Position numbers and translations under genes: made by a program. The notes beneath the pieces were generated by a model. The model was not told the DNA's origin. It was given only the letters and a program-made list of their open reading frames with translations, and ran no database searches. This document shows positions 54,425 through 62,736 of a stretch of DNA of 64,000 nt, piece after piece. Source of the stretch: Streptomyces rubrogriseus (GTDB lineage: Bacteria; Actinomycetota; Actinomycetes; Streptomycetales; Streptomycetaceae); contig NZ_CP116256.1 in assembly GCF_027947575.1 (NCBI RefSeq), forward strand, positions 930,001 to 994,000, in the 5' to 3' direction. Each line of letters begins with the position of its first letter. The first letter of the stretch is position 1.

Positions 54425-55939
54425 ATGACAGCAGAAGCGTCGTCGTCGGGCTCGGTGCCCGCCTCCACCGGGACGGTCACCACGGCCGTCCCGGCCCGCC
54501 TTGACCGGCTGCCCTGGTCGCGCTGGCACTGGATGATCGTGATCGGCCTCGGCACCGTCTGGATCCTGGACGGCCTGGAAGTCACGATCGTCGGCAACGT
54601 CGCCGGACGCATCGCCGAGGACGGCAGCGGCCTGGACATCAGCTCCGCCCAGATCACCGGCCTGGCCGCCGCCCTGTACGTGGCCGGGGCCTGCTCCGGT
54701 GCCCTGTTCTTCGGCTGGCTGACCGACCGGCACGGCCGCAAGAAGCTGTTCATGATCACGCTGGTGGTCTATCTGGCGGCCACCGCGCTGACCGCGGTCT
54801 CCTTCGAGTCCTGGTGGTTCTTCCTCTTCCGCTTCCTCACCGGCTTCGGCATCGGCGGCGAGTACGCGGCGATCAACTCCGCGATCGACGAGCTGATCCC
54901 GTCCCACTACCGGGGCCGGGTCGACCTCATCATCAACGGCAGCTACTGGCTCGGCGCGATCGGCGGCGCCCTGCTGTCCATCGTCATGCTGGACACCGAC
55001 ATCTTCGCCAAGGACGTCGGCTGGCGGCTCAGCTTCGCCCTCGGTGTGGTCCTGGGCCTGGTGGTGCTGCTGGTGCGGCGGCACGTCCCGGAGAGCCCAC
55101 GCTGGCAGTTCATCCACGGCCAGGGCGAGAAGGCGGACACCCTCGTCTCCTCCGTCGAACGGGAGATCGAGCGGGAGAAGGGCGAGAAGCTGCCGCCGCC
55201 GGCCGGCGAGATCACCATCCACCAGCGCAAGTCCATCGGCTTCGGCCTGATCGCCAAGACCGTCTTCGGCCGCTACCCGCGCCGCGCGGTGCTCGGCCTG
55301 TCCCTCTTCATCGGCCAGGCCTTCCTGTACAACGCGATCACCTTCGGCTTCGGCACCATCCTCATCACCTTCTTCGACGTGCCGACCGGCAGCACCGGCT
55401 ACTATTTCGCCGTCATCGCCGCGGGCAACTTCTGCGGCCCCCTGGTGCTCGGCCACCTCTTCGACACCGTCGGCCGCCGGATCATGATCTCCAGCACCTA
55501 TCTGCTCTCCGGCATCCTGCTCTTCGGCACCGCCTGGCTCTTCGACCGGGGCTCGCTCACGGCGACGACCATGACGGCCTGCTGGTGCGTGGTGCTGTTC
55601 TTCGCCTCGGCGGGAGCCTCCAGCGCGTACCTGACGGTCTCCGAGATCTTCCCCATGGAGACCCGCGCCATGGCCATCGCCTTCTTCTACGCCCTCGGCA
55701 CCGCCGCCGGCGGCATCAGCGGCCCGCTGCTCTTCGCCGACCTGACCGAGTCCGGCGTGGTCGGCGACACGGTCCTGGCCTTCCAGATCGGCGCCGGGCT
55801 GATGTGCGCGGCCGGCCTGGTCGCGGCGTTCCTGGCGGTGAAGGCGGAGCGCCGCTCGCTGGAGGACATCGCGGAGCCGCTGTCGACGGCGGCACCGGAT
55901 ACGCCGGGAACGGCGGGCCCCGGCGCGAAGACCGCGTAG
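54425..55939 (+). CDS. MFS transporter, metabolite:proton symporter type
   Basis: A protein of 504 residues with 12 membrane segments. MFS marks are WILDGLEVTIVGNVAG near 45, GWLTDRHGRKKLF near 101, RFLTGFGIGGEYAAINSAID near 140 and RGRVDLIINGSYWLGA near 165. These resemble sugar/metabolite porters (SP/aromatic acid symporters). The cytoplasmic loop before segment 7 carries a long charged helix (SSVEREIEREKGEKL). The ATG at 54425 follows GGAGGGG. Substrate not known. Confidence 0.9.
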   Translation: MTAEASSSGSVPASTGTVTTAVPARLDRLPWSRWHWMIVIGLGTVWILDGLEVTIVGNVAGRIAEDGSGLDISSAQITGLAAALYVAGACSGALFFGWLTDRHGRKKLFMITLVVYLAATALTAVSFESWWFFLFRFLTGFGIGGEYAAINSAIDELIPSHYRGRVDLIINGSYWLGAIGGALLSIVMLDTDIFAKDVGWRLSFALGVVLGLVVLLVRRHVPESPRWQFIHGQGEKADTLVSSVEREIEREKGEKLPPPAGEITIHQRKSIGFGLIAKTVFGRYPRRAVLGLSLFIGQAFLYNAITFGFGTILITFFDVPTGSTGYYFAVIAAGNFCGPLVLGHLFDTVGRRIMISSTYLLSGILLFGTAWLFDRGSLTATTMTACWCVVLFFASAGASSAYLTVSEIFPMETRAMAIAFFYALGTAAGGISGPLLFADLTESGVVGDTVLAFQIGAGLMCAAGLVAAFLAVKAERRSLEDIAEPLSTAAPDTPGTAGPGAKTA

Positions 55940-55985
55940 CGTCACGCACGCCGGCCCGATGGGGCACCGACGTCGAGGAGACCCG

Positions 55986-56345
55986 ATGAGCATCCGCAGA
56001 ATCGTCCCCAACATCCATGTCGAGGCCGAGGGCCAGTGGAACACGAGCCGCGAGTTCTACGGCCTGCTCGGATTCGAGGAGGTCATGGACATGGGCTGGG
56101 TGACCACCCTGGCCTCCCCGTCCAACCCCACCGCCCAGATCAGCCTCTTCACCGAGGAGCGCACGGCGCCCGTCGTCCCCGACCTGAGCGTGGAGGTCGA
56201 GGACGTCGACGCGGTCTACGCCCAGGTGGTCGCGTCGGGCGCGGAGATCGTCCGGGAGCCGCAGGACGAGGAGTGGGGCGTGCGCCGCTTCTTCGTACGG
56301 GACCCGAATGGCCGGGTGATCAACGTGCTCACCCACCACGCCTGA
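55986..56345 (+). CDS. VOC family protein (glyoxalase-like)
   Basis: A protein of 119 residues of the vicinal-oxygen-chelate fold. It has RRIVPNIHVEAEG at the start, FYGLLGFEEVMDMGWV near 25, and WGVRRFFVRDPNGRVINVLT at the end, with possible metal ligands His and Glu. Related proteins include glyoxalase and antibiotic-binding proteins, but this one cannot be placed. The ATG at 55986 follows GAGGAGACCC. It has no close relation to the broken VOC gene at 3295. Confidence 0.88.
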   Translation: MSIRRIVPNIHVEAEGQWNTSREFYGLLGFEEVMDMGWVTTLASPSNPTAQISLFTEERTAPVVPDLSVEVEDVDAVYAQVVASGAEIVREPQDEEWGVRRFFVRDPNGRVINVLTHHA

Positions 56346-56360
56346 CCGGCGCCACCGCGC

Positions 56361-56663
56361 TCAGGAGCGCCGGTCGGCGACCGCCCACGAGGCCAGCGCC
56401 ACGGCGCCCGCGGCACCGAACACGGCGGGCCAGGCGCCCACCTTCTTGGCCAGCGGGTGCGATCCCGCGAAACCGGCGACGTAGGCCGCCGTCAGCGCAC
56501 CCGCGGCCTTCCCGCCGGCCCGGGCCCGCCACTGCTGCGCGGCGGCGGCCCCGGCGACGGCGAGCACGGCCCCGCCGAGCTGCCGCTTCTTCGTCCAGCG
56601 GGCCACGCCGTACCCGCCCACCAGGCCACCCGCGGCGACCACCGCGCTGGGAACCCTCGCCAT
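56361..56663 (-). CDS. small Ala-rich membrane protein, hypothetical
   Basis: A protein of 100 residues with two or three hydrophobic segments (near 7-22, 28-44 and 76-95) separated by basic stretches (RWTKKRQ, RARAGGK). The ATG at 56663 has GGGAGG six bases before it. Convergent with the VOC gene, 15 bases apart. No family recognised. Confidence 0.7.
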   Translation of the reverse strand: MARVPSAVVAAGGLVGGYGVARWTKKRQLGGAVLAVAGAAAAQQWRARAGGKAAGALTAAYVAGFAGSHPLAKKVGAWPAVFGAAGAVALASWAVADRRS

Positions 56664-56821
56664 GTCTGCCTCCCGATCCGACCGCGGCCGGACCTGCTCC
56701 GGCCGTACCGACTTGTCGGGACCGAGGCTAATCCCCGCCCCTTTCGGCCGAACACCGAGCCCTGATCCCGACACTTCCGGGTATCCGCTCCGTTGGGGAG
56801 ACGAGCACCCGGAGGAGACCG

Positions 56822-57706
56822 ATGACCGCGCAGCGCCCCCGCACCTACGACCCGCCCCGCCCCCGGACGGTCACCGTGGACGGCGCCCGCGTCGCCTGCT
56901 GGGAGTCCGGACCACCCGGCGCCGAACCCGTGGTCCTCCTGCACGGCTACCCCGCCGACCACCGGTGCTGGCGCCACCAGGTGCCCCCGCTGTCGGCCCG
57001 GCACCGGGTCATCACGCCGGACCTCCTCGGCTGGGGCGCCTCCGACCGCCCCCTGCACCTGTCCTTCGACTACGACACGGAGGTCGCCCGGGTCGGCCGG
57101 CTCCTCGACGCACTGGACCTGGACTCGGTGAACCTGGTCGGCCACGACTACGGCGGCTTCCTCTCGCTCGGCTTCACCCAGCAGCACCCGGGCCGGGTGC
57201 GCAGGCTGGCGCTCCTCAACACCCGCGCGCACGGCACCTTCACCCGCCGCTGGTACGCCGTGTTCGGCCTGCTCGGCCTCGTCGGACGCAGCCCCCTGCT
57301 CAGCCGCCCGGCCCGGCACCTGCCGTACGCCGCCCTCCACCGCCGTTCCCTCGCGCCGCTCGTCCGCGCCGGCCACCTCGACGCCCACGTCCTGGACGGC
57401 TACCTCGGCTGGATGGCCGCGCCCGAGGGCCGCCGCTGGCTGCTCCACTACTTCGGCGACTACCGCACCCCGGCCCGCCCCGAGCTGCACCGGCGGCTGT
57501 CCGGCATCACCTGCCCGACGGCCGTCGTCTGGGGCCGCGCGGACCCGTTCCTGAGCCCGGCGATCGCGACCGGGCTGGCCGGGTCGGTGCCCCGCGCCGA
57601 GCTGACGATGCTGGACGACGCGGGCCACTGGGTGATGGACGAACGCCCGGCCGCCGTGACGCGGGCGCTGGGCCGACTGCTGGAACGCACGACCCCGAAC
57701 GGGTGA
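56822..57706 (+). CDS. alpha/beta hydrolase, haloalkane-dehalogenase/epoxide-hydrolase-like
   Basis: A protein of 294 residues. The oxyanion loop is VLLHGYPADHRCW near 39, and the nucleophile Asp is in LVGHDYGGFLSLG (near 108), the VGHDxG type typical of epoxide hydrolases and dehalogenases. The acid is in VWGRADPFLSP (near 240) and the catalytic His in LDDAGHWVMDE (near 265). A lid domain lies at about 130-205. The ATG at 56822 follows GGAGGAGACC. Substrate not known. Confidence 0.92.
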   Translation: MTAQRPRTYDPPRPRTVTVDGARVACWESGPPGAEPVVLLHGYPADHRCWRHQVPPLSARHRVITPDLLGWGASDRPLHLSFDYDTEVARVGRLLDALDLDSVNLVGHDYGGFLSLGFTQQHPGRVRRLALLNTRAHGTFTRRWYAVFGLLGLVGRSPLLSRPARHLPYAALHRRSLAPLVRAGHLDAHVLDGYLGWMAAPEGRRWLLHYFGDYRTPARPELHRRLSGITCPTAVVWGRADPFLSPAIATGLAGSVPRAELTMLDDAGHWVMDERPAAVTRALGRLLERTTPNG

Positions 57707-57808
57707 GACGCAGGTCACAACCGGGCCGTGGCGCGGCCTGTCACATCGCGCCGCCGGCGTCCGTCGTAGCTGTGTACGACCAACACGGCAACGACGGAGG
57801 AATCCACC

Positions 57809-58282
57809 ATGGAAGCGCGTCTCAACCTGTTCGCCAACCCGCTCGCCGGCAAGCTGCTGCGGCACATCAACTCCGCGGGCAAGGCCGTGGGCGACTCGGC
57901 GCTGCCGGCCGCGACCCAGGAGCTGGTCAAGATCCGCGCCAGCCAGATCAACGGCTGCGGCTTCTGTCTCGACATGCACACCAAGGACGCCGCGAAGGCG
58001 GGCGAGACCTCGCTGCGCCTCAACCTGATCGCCGCCTGGCGGGAGGCCAAGGTGTTCACCGACGCGGAGCGCGCCGCCCTCGAACTGACCGAGCAGGGCA
58101 CCCGCATCGCCGACGCCTCCGGCGGCGTCACCGACGAGGCCTGGGCGAACGCGGCCGAGCACTACGACGAGGAGCAGCTCACCGCCCTGGTCGGGCTGAT
58201 CGCCGTCATCAACACCTACAACCGCCTGAACGTCATGACCCAGCAGCCGGCCGGCGACTACGAGCCGGGGATGTTCGGCTGA
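57809..58282 (+). CDS. carboxymuconolactone decarboxylase family (AhpD-like) protein
   Basis: A protein of 157 residues. The redox motif NGCGFCLDMHTKDA (about 49-62) holds the CxxC pair and His of AhpD-like peroxidases. It is mainly helical and probably forms a trimer. It would reduce alkyl hydroperoxides or a disulfide partner. The ATG at 57809 follows GGAGGAATCCACC. It has its own promoter region after the hydrolase. Confidence 0.92.
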   Translation: MEARLNLFANPLAGKLLRHINSAGKAVGDSALPAATQELVKIRASQINGCGFCLDMHTKDAAKAGETSLRLNLIAAWREAKVFTDAERAALELTEQGTRIADASGGVTDEAWANAAEHYDEEQLTALVGLIAVINTYNRLNVMTQQPAGDYEPGMFG

Positions 58283-58348
58283 AGCCGGCACCCCGCGGCA
58301 GCAGTCCCGGCCACCCGGCCCCGGCCGCCCGGTCCCGTCGCCCGCCGC

Positions 58349-59575
58349 TCAGCCGGCGTGCAGCAGGACCGGGAGCCGCTGGTGGCCGTTGCTGATCAGG
58401 GAGGGCACGGACGGCAGCTCCTCGGCCGGATCGGCGAGGCGGAGGTCCGGGAAGCGGCCGAAGAGACTCTCCAGCGCGAGGGTCACCTCCATGCGGGCCA
58501 GCGGCGCGCCCAGGCAGAAGTGGACGCCGTGACCGAAGGCCAGGTGCTCCTTGACGGTGCGGGTCGCGTCGAAGGTGTCGGCGTCCTCGTGCCAGTCCGG
58601 ATGGCGGTTGGCGGCGGCGTACGAGGCGAGGATCGGCTCCCCGCGGGCGATGGTCCGCCCGTCCGGCAGGGCGATGTCGGTGACCGCGTACCGCAGCGGC
58701 AGATGCTTGACCGCCGGTTCGTGGCGCAGCGTCTCCTCCACCACGTCCGCCCAGGTGACCTCGCCCTTGCGGACCAGCGCGAGCTGGTCGGGGCGGGTCA
58801 GCAGGGTGTGCACCGCCTGGTCGATGACGTTGACGGTGGTCTCGTACCCGGCGCTGATCATCAGCAGCAGGGTGTCGCGCAGCTCCTCGGGGGAGAGCCG
58901 GTCGCCGTCCCCCTCGTCGTCCCGCGCGGCTATGAGCAGGGAGGTCATGTCGTCGCCCGGCGTGGCGCGCTTGGCCGCGATGAGCTGGTCCAGCACCTCG
59001 TACAGGCGCGCGGTGTTGGCCTGGGCCTCGGCCTGGTCCAGGGTGGTGTCGAAGACGCCGTCCACGAGGGCGCGGAAGCCCTCGCGCCGGTCCTGGGGCA
59101 CGCCCATGAGGTGACCGATCACCGCGATGGGCAGCGGGTAGGCCAGCTCCTGCCTGAGGTCCACCGGCTCACCGGCGGGAAGCTCGGCGAGCCGGTCGAC
59201 GAGACCGGTCACCATCGCCTCGACGGCCGGCCGCATCGCGTCGACGCGACGGGCGCTGAAGGCGGGCGCCACCAGCCGGCGCAGCTTGCGGTGGTTGGGC
59301 CCGTACGCGGTGAACATGTTCTCCACCGCCACCCACAGGGCCAGCGGCCAGGTGCCGACGACCTCCCCGAAGGCGGGCCAGTGCGCCCGGGCGTCCTTGG
59401 AGACGTCGGAGCTGGTGAGCAGCTGCTTGAGGAGGACGGGGTCGCTGACCGACCAGGCCTGCACCCCGAGGACGTCCACCCAGGTGGCCGGACCGCCCTC
59501 CCGCAGGGTGCGGTGCTCGGTGTGGTGGTCGGCGCCGGTGGGGTCGAGGACGAGGGCGGGCTGCTGGGTCGCCAT
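58349..59575 (-). CDS. cvnF: cytochrome P450, CYP154-like (conservon component)
   Basis: A protein of 408 residues. The I-helix motif MISAGYETTVN lies near 240, the K-helix ExxR in VEETLRHEPA near 278, and the haem loop FGHGVHFCLGAPLA near 346 with the ligand Cys. All core P450 motifs are present, unlike its neighbour. It is the last gene of a conservon, where a GTPase switch, a roadblock protein and P450s are encoded together. The gap from the upstream P450 is 11 bases. The ATG at 59575 is used. The substrate is not known. Confidence 0.92.
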   Translation of the reverse strand: MATQQPALVLDPTGADHHTEHRTLREGGPATWVDVLGVQAWSVSDPVLLKQLLTSSDVSKDARAHWPAFGEVVGTWPLALWVAVENMFTAYGPNHRKLRRLVAPAFSARRVDAMRPAVEAMVTGLVDRLAELPAGEPVDLRQELAYPLPIAVIGHLMGVPQDRREGFRALVDGVFDTTLDQAEAQANTARLYEVLDQLIAAKRATPGDDMTSLLIAARDDEGDGDRLSPEELRDTLLLMISAGYETTVNVIDQAVHTLLTRPDQLALVRKGEVTWADVVEETLRHEPAVKHLPLRYAVTDIALPDGRTIARGEPILASYAAANRHPDWHEDADTFDATRTVKEHLAFGHGVHFCLGAPLARMEVTLALESLFGRFPDLRLADPAEELPSVPSLISNGHQRLPVLLHAG

Positions 59576-59586
59576 GGCCTGGCTCC

Positions 59587-60831
59587 TTAGTGTGCGGCTC
59601 GGTGCGCGGCGGGCTGCGCGGCGTGGAAGGTGACGGGCAGGGATTCGAGGGCGCGGTGGAACGGGCCGGGCCGCCAGGTCAGTTCGGCCGCCGGGCGGGC
59701 GAGGTCCGTCTCGGGGAGCGCGTCCAGGAGGTGGGTGACCGCGGTCTCGGCGATGAGGTAGGCGTGCGAGCGGGCGGGGCAGGTGTGCGGACCGGTGCTC
59801 CAGGCCAGGTGGGCGCGGTTGCCGCCGTGCTGTCCCCGGGGCACGCCCTCCGTGAGGGCCGGGTCGTTGTTCGCGGCCGCCATCGAGATCACCACCGGCT
59901 GGTCGGCCGGCAGCAGCACGCCCTCCACGTCGACGGGGTACGGGGGATAGGAGATGCAGTAGTTCGCCATCGGCGGGTCGGTGTAGAGCACGGCGTCGAG
60001 CGCGTCGCGCACCGTGGAGAGACCGGCGTGCAGGTCCGCGGAGAACTCCTCGTCGGTGAGGATCTTCAGGATCGTGTTGCTGATCAGGTTGGTCATGGGT
60101 TCGATCCCGGCGCCGTAGAGCGTGACGAGCTGGTGGCTCATCTCCTCGTCGGTCAGCTCGACGGGGTGCAGGGCCAGCCGGGACGTGATGTCGTCGCCCG
60201 GGTGGGTCCGGCGCAGGGTCACCAGGTCGGACACGGCCTGGGCGAGGATCAGGTTGCCCTGCTCGGCGTTGGTGGTGTCGAAGATCTTCGCCATGCCGTC
60301 GGCGATGCGCTGCCCGATCTCGTCCGGGCAGCCGAGCAGGGCGCTCAGCACCCGGAAGGCGATGGGGAAGGAGTACTGGGTGAGCAGGTCCGCCGAGCCG
60401 GCGGCGCGGAACCCGTCGATGGCGTCGGAGGCGACCTGCTCGACGAGGGCGCGCAGCCCGTGCTGGTCCACCTGGTCGATGGCGTGGGTGTTCGCGGACC
60501 GGTAGCGGGCGTGCTCGGCGCCGCCCGAGCGCAGCGCGTTGGGCCGCCACTCCATCATCGGCCGCACCGGGCAGGTCGCCGGGATCAGCTTCTCCCAGGC
60601 GCGCGGGTCGGCCGGGAAGTGCAGCGGGTCGTTCAGGATGCGGCGGGCCTGGTAGTAGCCGATCACCAGCGTCGCGGGGACGCCGGGCGCCAGGTCGACG
60701 GGGACGAGCGGGCCGTGGGTGCGGCGCATGCTCCGGTAGGCGGCGTGCGGGTCGGCGGCGAACTCCGGTGCGTACAGGGCGATTCGGCCCGGCCCTTGCG
60801 TCGGCGCGGTCTCGGTGGAGGGCAACGTCAT
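59587..60831 (-). CDS. cvnE: cytochrome P450, CYP157-like with missing ExxR (conservon component)
   Basis: A protein of 414 residues. The I-helix TLYGAGIEPMTN lies near 245 and the haem loop has GPHTCPARSHAYLIAETAV near 350. In the K-helix the expected ExxR is absent: the sequence there is VRDALDAVLYTDPPM, so Glu and Arg are both replaced (D-A-V-L). The same loss is known in the CYP157 family, which suggests this placement. The ATG at 60831 overlaps cvnD as ATGA. It may be an unusual haem protein or serve as a partner of the CYP154-like enzyme. Confidence 0.92.
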   Translation of the reverse strand: MTLPSTETAPTQGPGRIALYAPEFAADPHAAYRSMRRTHGPLVPVDLAPGVPATLVIGYYQARRILNDPLHFPADPRAWEKLIPATCPVRPMMEWRPNALRSGGAEHARYRSANTHAIDQVDQHGLRALVEQVASDAIDGFRAAGSADLLTQYSFPIAFRVLSALLGCPDEIGQRIADGMAKIFDTTNAEQGNLILAQAVSDLVTLRRTHPGDDITSRLALHPVELTDEEMSHQLVTLYGAGIEPMTNLISNTILKILTDEEFSADLHAGLSTVRDALDAVLYTDPPMANYCISYPPYPVDVEGVLLPADQPVVISMAAANNDPALTEGVPRGQHGGNRAHLAWSTGPHTCPARSHAYLIAETAVTHLLDALPETDLARPAAELTWRPGPFHRALESLPVTFHAAQPAAHRAAH

Positions 60832-61511
60832 CGGCGGGACTCCAGGAGGGCGGCTGAACGGTGCTCGGAGAGGTACTCCGTGAGCGTGATCAGGGCGTGC
60901 AGGGAGGAGGTGCGGTCACGGGCGTCGCAGTACGTCAGCGGCGTGGCCGGTTCCAGGGCCAGCGCCTCGCGCAGCTCGGCCTCGGGGTAACCCGGGGACC
61001 CGGGGAAGGTGTTGATGGCGACGGCGTACGGGATGCCCGCGCCGTCCAGCAGACCGAGGGCGTCGTGGGAGGCGTCCAGGTCGCGGGTGTCGGCCAGGAC
61101 GAGGCAGCCGAGGGCGCCCTCGGCCAGGTCCTCCCACAGCGGTTGGAAGCGGGACTGCCCCGGCAGCCCGAACAGGTACAGCGCGAGCCGGCCGCCGGCC
61201 AGGTGGATGCGGCCGAAGTCCATCGCCACGGTGGTCGTCGTCTTGTGCGGGGTGCCGCGCAGATCGTCCACACCGGCGCTGGCCTGCGTGATCGGCTCCT
61301 CCATGCGCAGCGGCCGCACCTCCGAGACGCTGCCGATCAGCGTCGTCTTGCCGACGCCGAAGCCGCCCGCGACCACGATCTTGGCGGACCGGGTCACCGT
61401 GGCCGGGACGTAGGTGACGGGCGGGTCGGCCCGGTCGGCACCTTCGGCCCCGGCGGACTCGTCGGTCCGGCCGGTCCGGTCGGCCCCGTCAGACCAGGGA
61501 GCGAAGTCCAC
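60828..61511 (-). CDS. cvnD: conservon GTP/ATP-binding switch protein (CvnD)
   Basis: A protein of 227 residues in the small-GTPase-like family. The P-loop is VVAGGFGVGKTTLIGS near 47, the switch region holds TTTVAMDFGRI near 93, and the Walker B/G3 block is LYLFGLPGQSRF near 112. G4 (NKxD) is degenerate: VAINTF near 165. The first 33 residues are Gly/Ala/Asp-rich. It starts with GTG at 61511 inside cvnC (23-base overlap). Such proteins respond to the upstream kinase-like CvnA through CvnB and CvnC at the membrane. Confidence 0.92.
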   Translation of the reverse strand: MDFAPWSDGADRTGRTDESAGAEGADRADPPVTYVPATVTRSAKIVVAGGFGVGKTTLIGSVSEVRPLRMEEPITQASAGVDDLRGTPHKTTTTVAMDFGRIHLAGGRLALYLFGLPGQSRFQPLWEDLAEGALGCLVLADTRDLDASHDALGLLDGAGIPYAVAINTFPGSPGYPEAELREALALEPATPLTYCDARDRTSSLHALITLTEYLSEHRSAALLESRR

Positions 61512-61842
61512 GGAGTACCTCCTGCAGCAGGTCGAAGTCGGGCTGGTCGTCGATCGCGGCGACCGGGCTGGAGAGGTGGCCGGAGTCCATCAGCGAGGAG
61601 ACGAGGATGCGCACCGTGGAGGGCGGCAGCTCCAGCGCGGCGGCGATGTCGGCGACGGCCAGGCCGCCGTCCGCGCCGGCGAACAGCCGCATCACCCGGC
61701 GGGCGTCCGGGCCGAGGGTGTCCGTGGGACCGGTCGCGGCGATGACCACGCTCTCCAGGCGCACGTCCTCGCGCGCGCGGATCCGGCCCTGGGTGCGGAC
61801 GTAGGGCCGGACCATGTCGGGATCGCGCCGCGGCCCGCTCAT
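61489..61842 (-). CDS. cvnC: DUF742 protein, conservon component CvnC
   Basis: A protein of 117 residues. The DUF742 pattern is VRPYVRTQGRIRAREDVRLE near 11, then a winged-helix-like VADIAAALELPPSTVRILVS near 73, and DFDLLQEVLRGLRSL at the C-terminus. It starts with ATG at 61842, overlapping cvnB as ATGA. It is a possible DNA-binding or adaptor protein in the membrane complex. Confidence 0.92.
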   Translation of the reverse strand: MSGPRRDPDMVRPYVRTQGRIRAREDVRLESVVIAATGPTDTLGPDARRVMRLFAGADGGLAVADIAAALELPPSTVRILVSSLMDSGHLSSPVAAIDDQPDFDLLQEVLRGLRSLV

Positions 61843-62261
61843 ACCGGTCGGCCGCCGTCCGCGACCGGCACCCGCTCCTCCGTGGCCAGCTCGTGTCCCA
61901 CCCGGGTGGCGAGCCGCACCATGTGGTGCGAGATCAGCCCGACGTCGGCGTCGGGGCCGGTCGTGCACACCGAGAGCATGGTGTTCTTCGCGGCGGTCGT
62001 CGTCAGGCCGATGCAGCCGACCGACTCGATCAGCAGCTGCCGCATCCCCGCGCCGCCGGTGAACTCGTCCCAGGCCTTGCCCGCCGCGCGCAGGGCCGCC
62101 GTCAGCGCGGCGAACTTCTCCCCGTCGTCCTGGCCGATCGTCTGGGTACGGGCCTTCAGCAGTCCGTCGCTGCTCATCAGCACGGCGTACCGGACGCCCT
62201 CGACGCTGCCGAGTTCCTGGTCCAGCAGCCAGCCCAGGCTGTTGGTGTGTGTGTCTTGCAC
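61839..62261 (-). CDS. cvnB: roadblock/LC7 domain protein, conservon component CvnB
   Basis: A protein of 140 residues with the roadblock fold seen in MglB-type regulators of small GTPases: LGWLLDQELGSVEGVRYAVL near 9, MRQLLIESVGCIGLTT near 73, and SHHMVRLATRVGHEL near 111. It starts with GTG at 62261, two bases after the cvnA tail's stop, and is coupled to cvnC. It probably regulates the GTPase encoded by cvnD. Confidence 0.93.
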   Translation of the reverse strand: MQDTHTNSLGWLLDQELGSVEGVRYAVLMSSDGLLKARTQTIGQDDGEKFAALTAALRAAGKAWDEFTGGAGMRQLLIESVGCIGLTTTAAKNTMLSVCTTGPDADVGLISHHMVRLATRVGHELATEERVPVADGGRPV

Positions 62262-62263
62262 GA

Positions 62264-62736
62264 TCAGTGTCCTTCGTCGTCAGCGGCGTCGTGGGGGGTG
62301 GTGCGGGCGGCGGTGTGGGTCGCGGTGCCGGATGCGGGGCGGGTCGCGGTGCCGGCGGAGGCCGGAGAGGGCTGCTCCCCGTCCCGGCCGCGGCGGGTCC
62401 CGGCCGCCCAGGCGGCGGCGACGGCGGGGCGGCCGGGCTCGGTGTCGTCGGGGGCGGCCGGGCGCCGCGCGGGGGCGGGCGCGGCGGAGCGCCGGCGGAC
62501 GGTCAGACCGCTGGCGGTGGTGGCGGAGGGCGCGGAGGTGGGGGTCGCCGGGTCGGGTACGGCCGCTGCGGCCGGGGTTCCGGCCGGGGTTCCGGCCGGG
62601 GTTCCGGCGGGGGTTCCGGCCGGGGACGTCGCGGGCGCGGCGACGGGCTCGCCCGGCGCGGCTGGCGCGGCGGGCCCGGCGACTGCCGCGGACGCCGGGA
62701 CGCCGGCCTCGGGCACGGGCGCGGGCTCGACGGGGG
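62264..62736 (-). pseudogene. out-of-frame C-terminal tail of cvnA
   Basis: From about 62736 to the TGA at 62264-62266 a frame encodes PVEPAPVPEAGVPASAAVAG, four TPAG units and a basic-acidic end. This ends two bases before cvnB, as expected for a conservon. It is read only if the base count in the C run differs from that shown, so it is either lost by mutation or hidden by a sequencing error. Confidence 0.65.
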
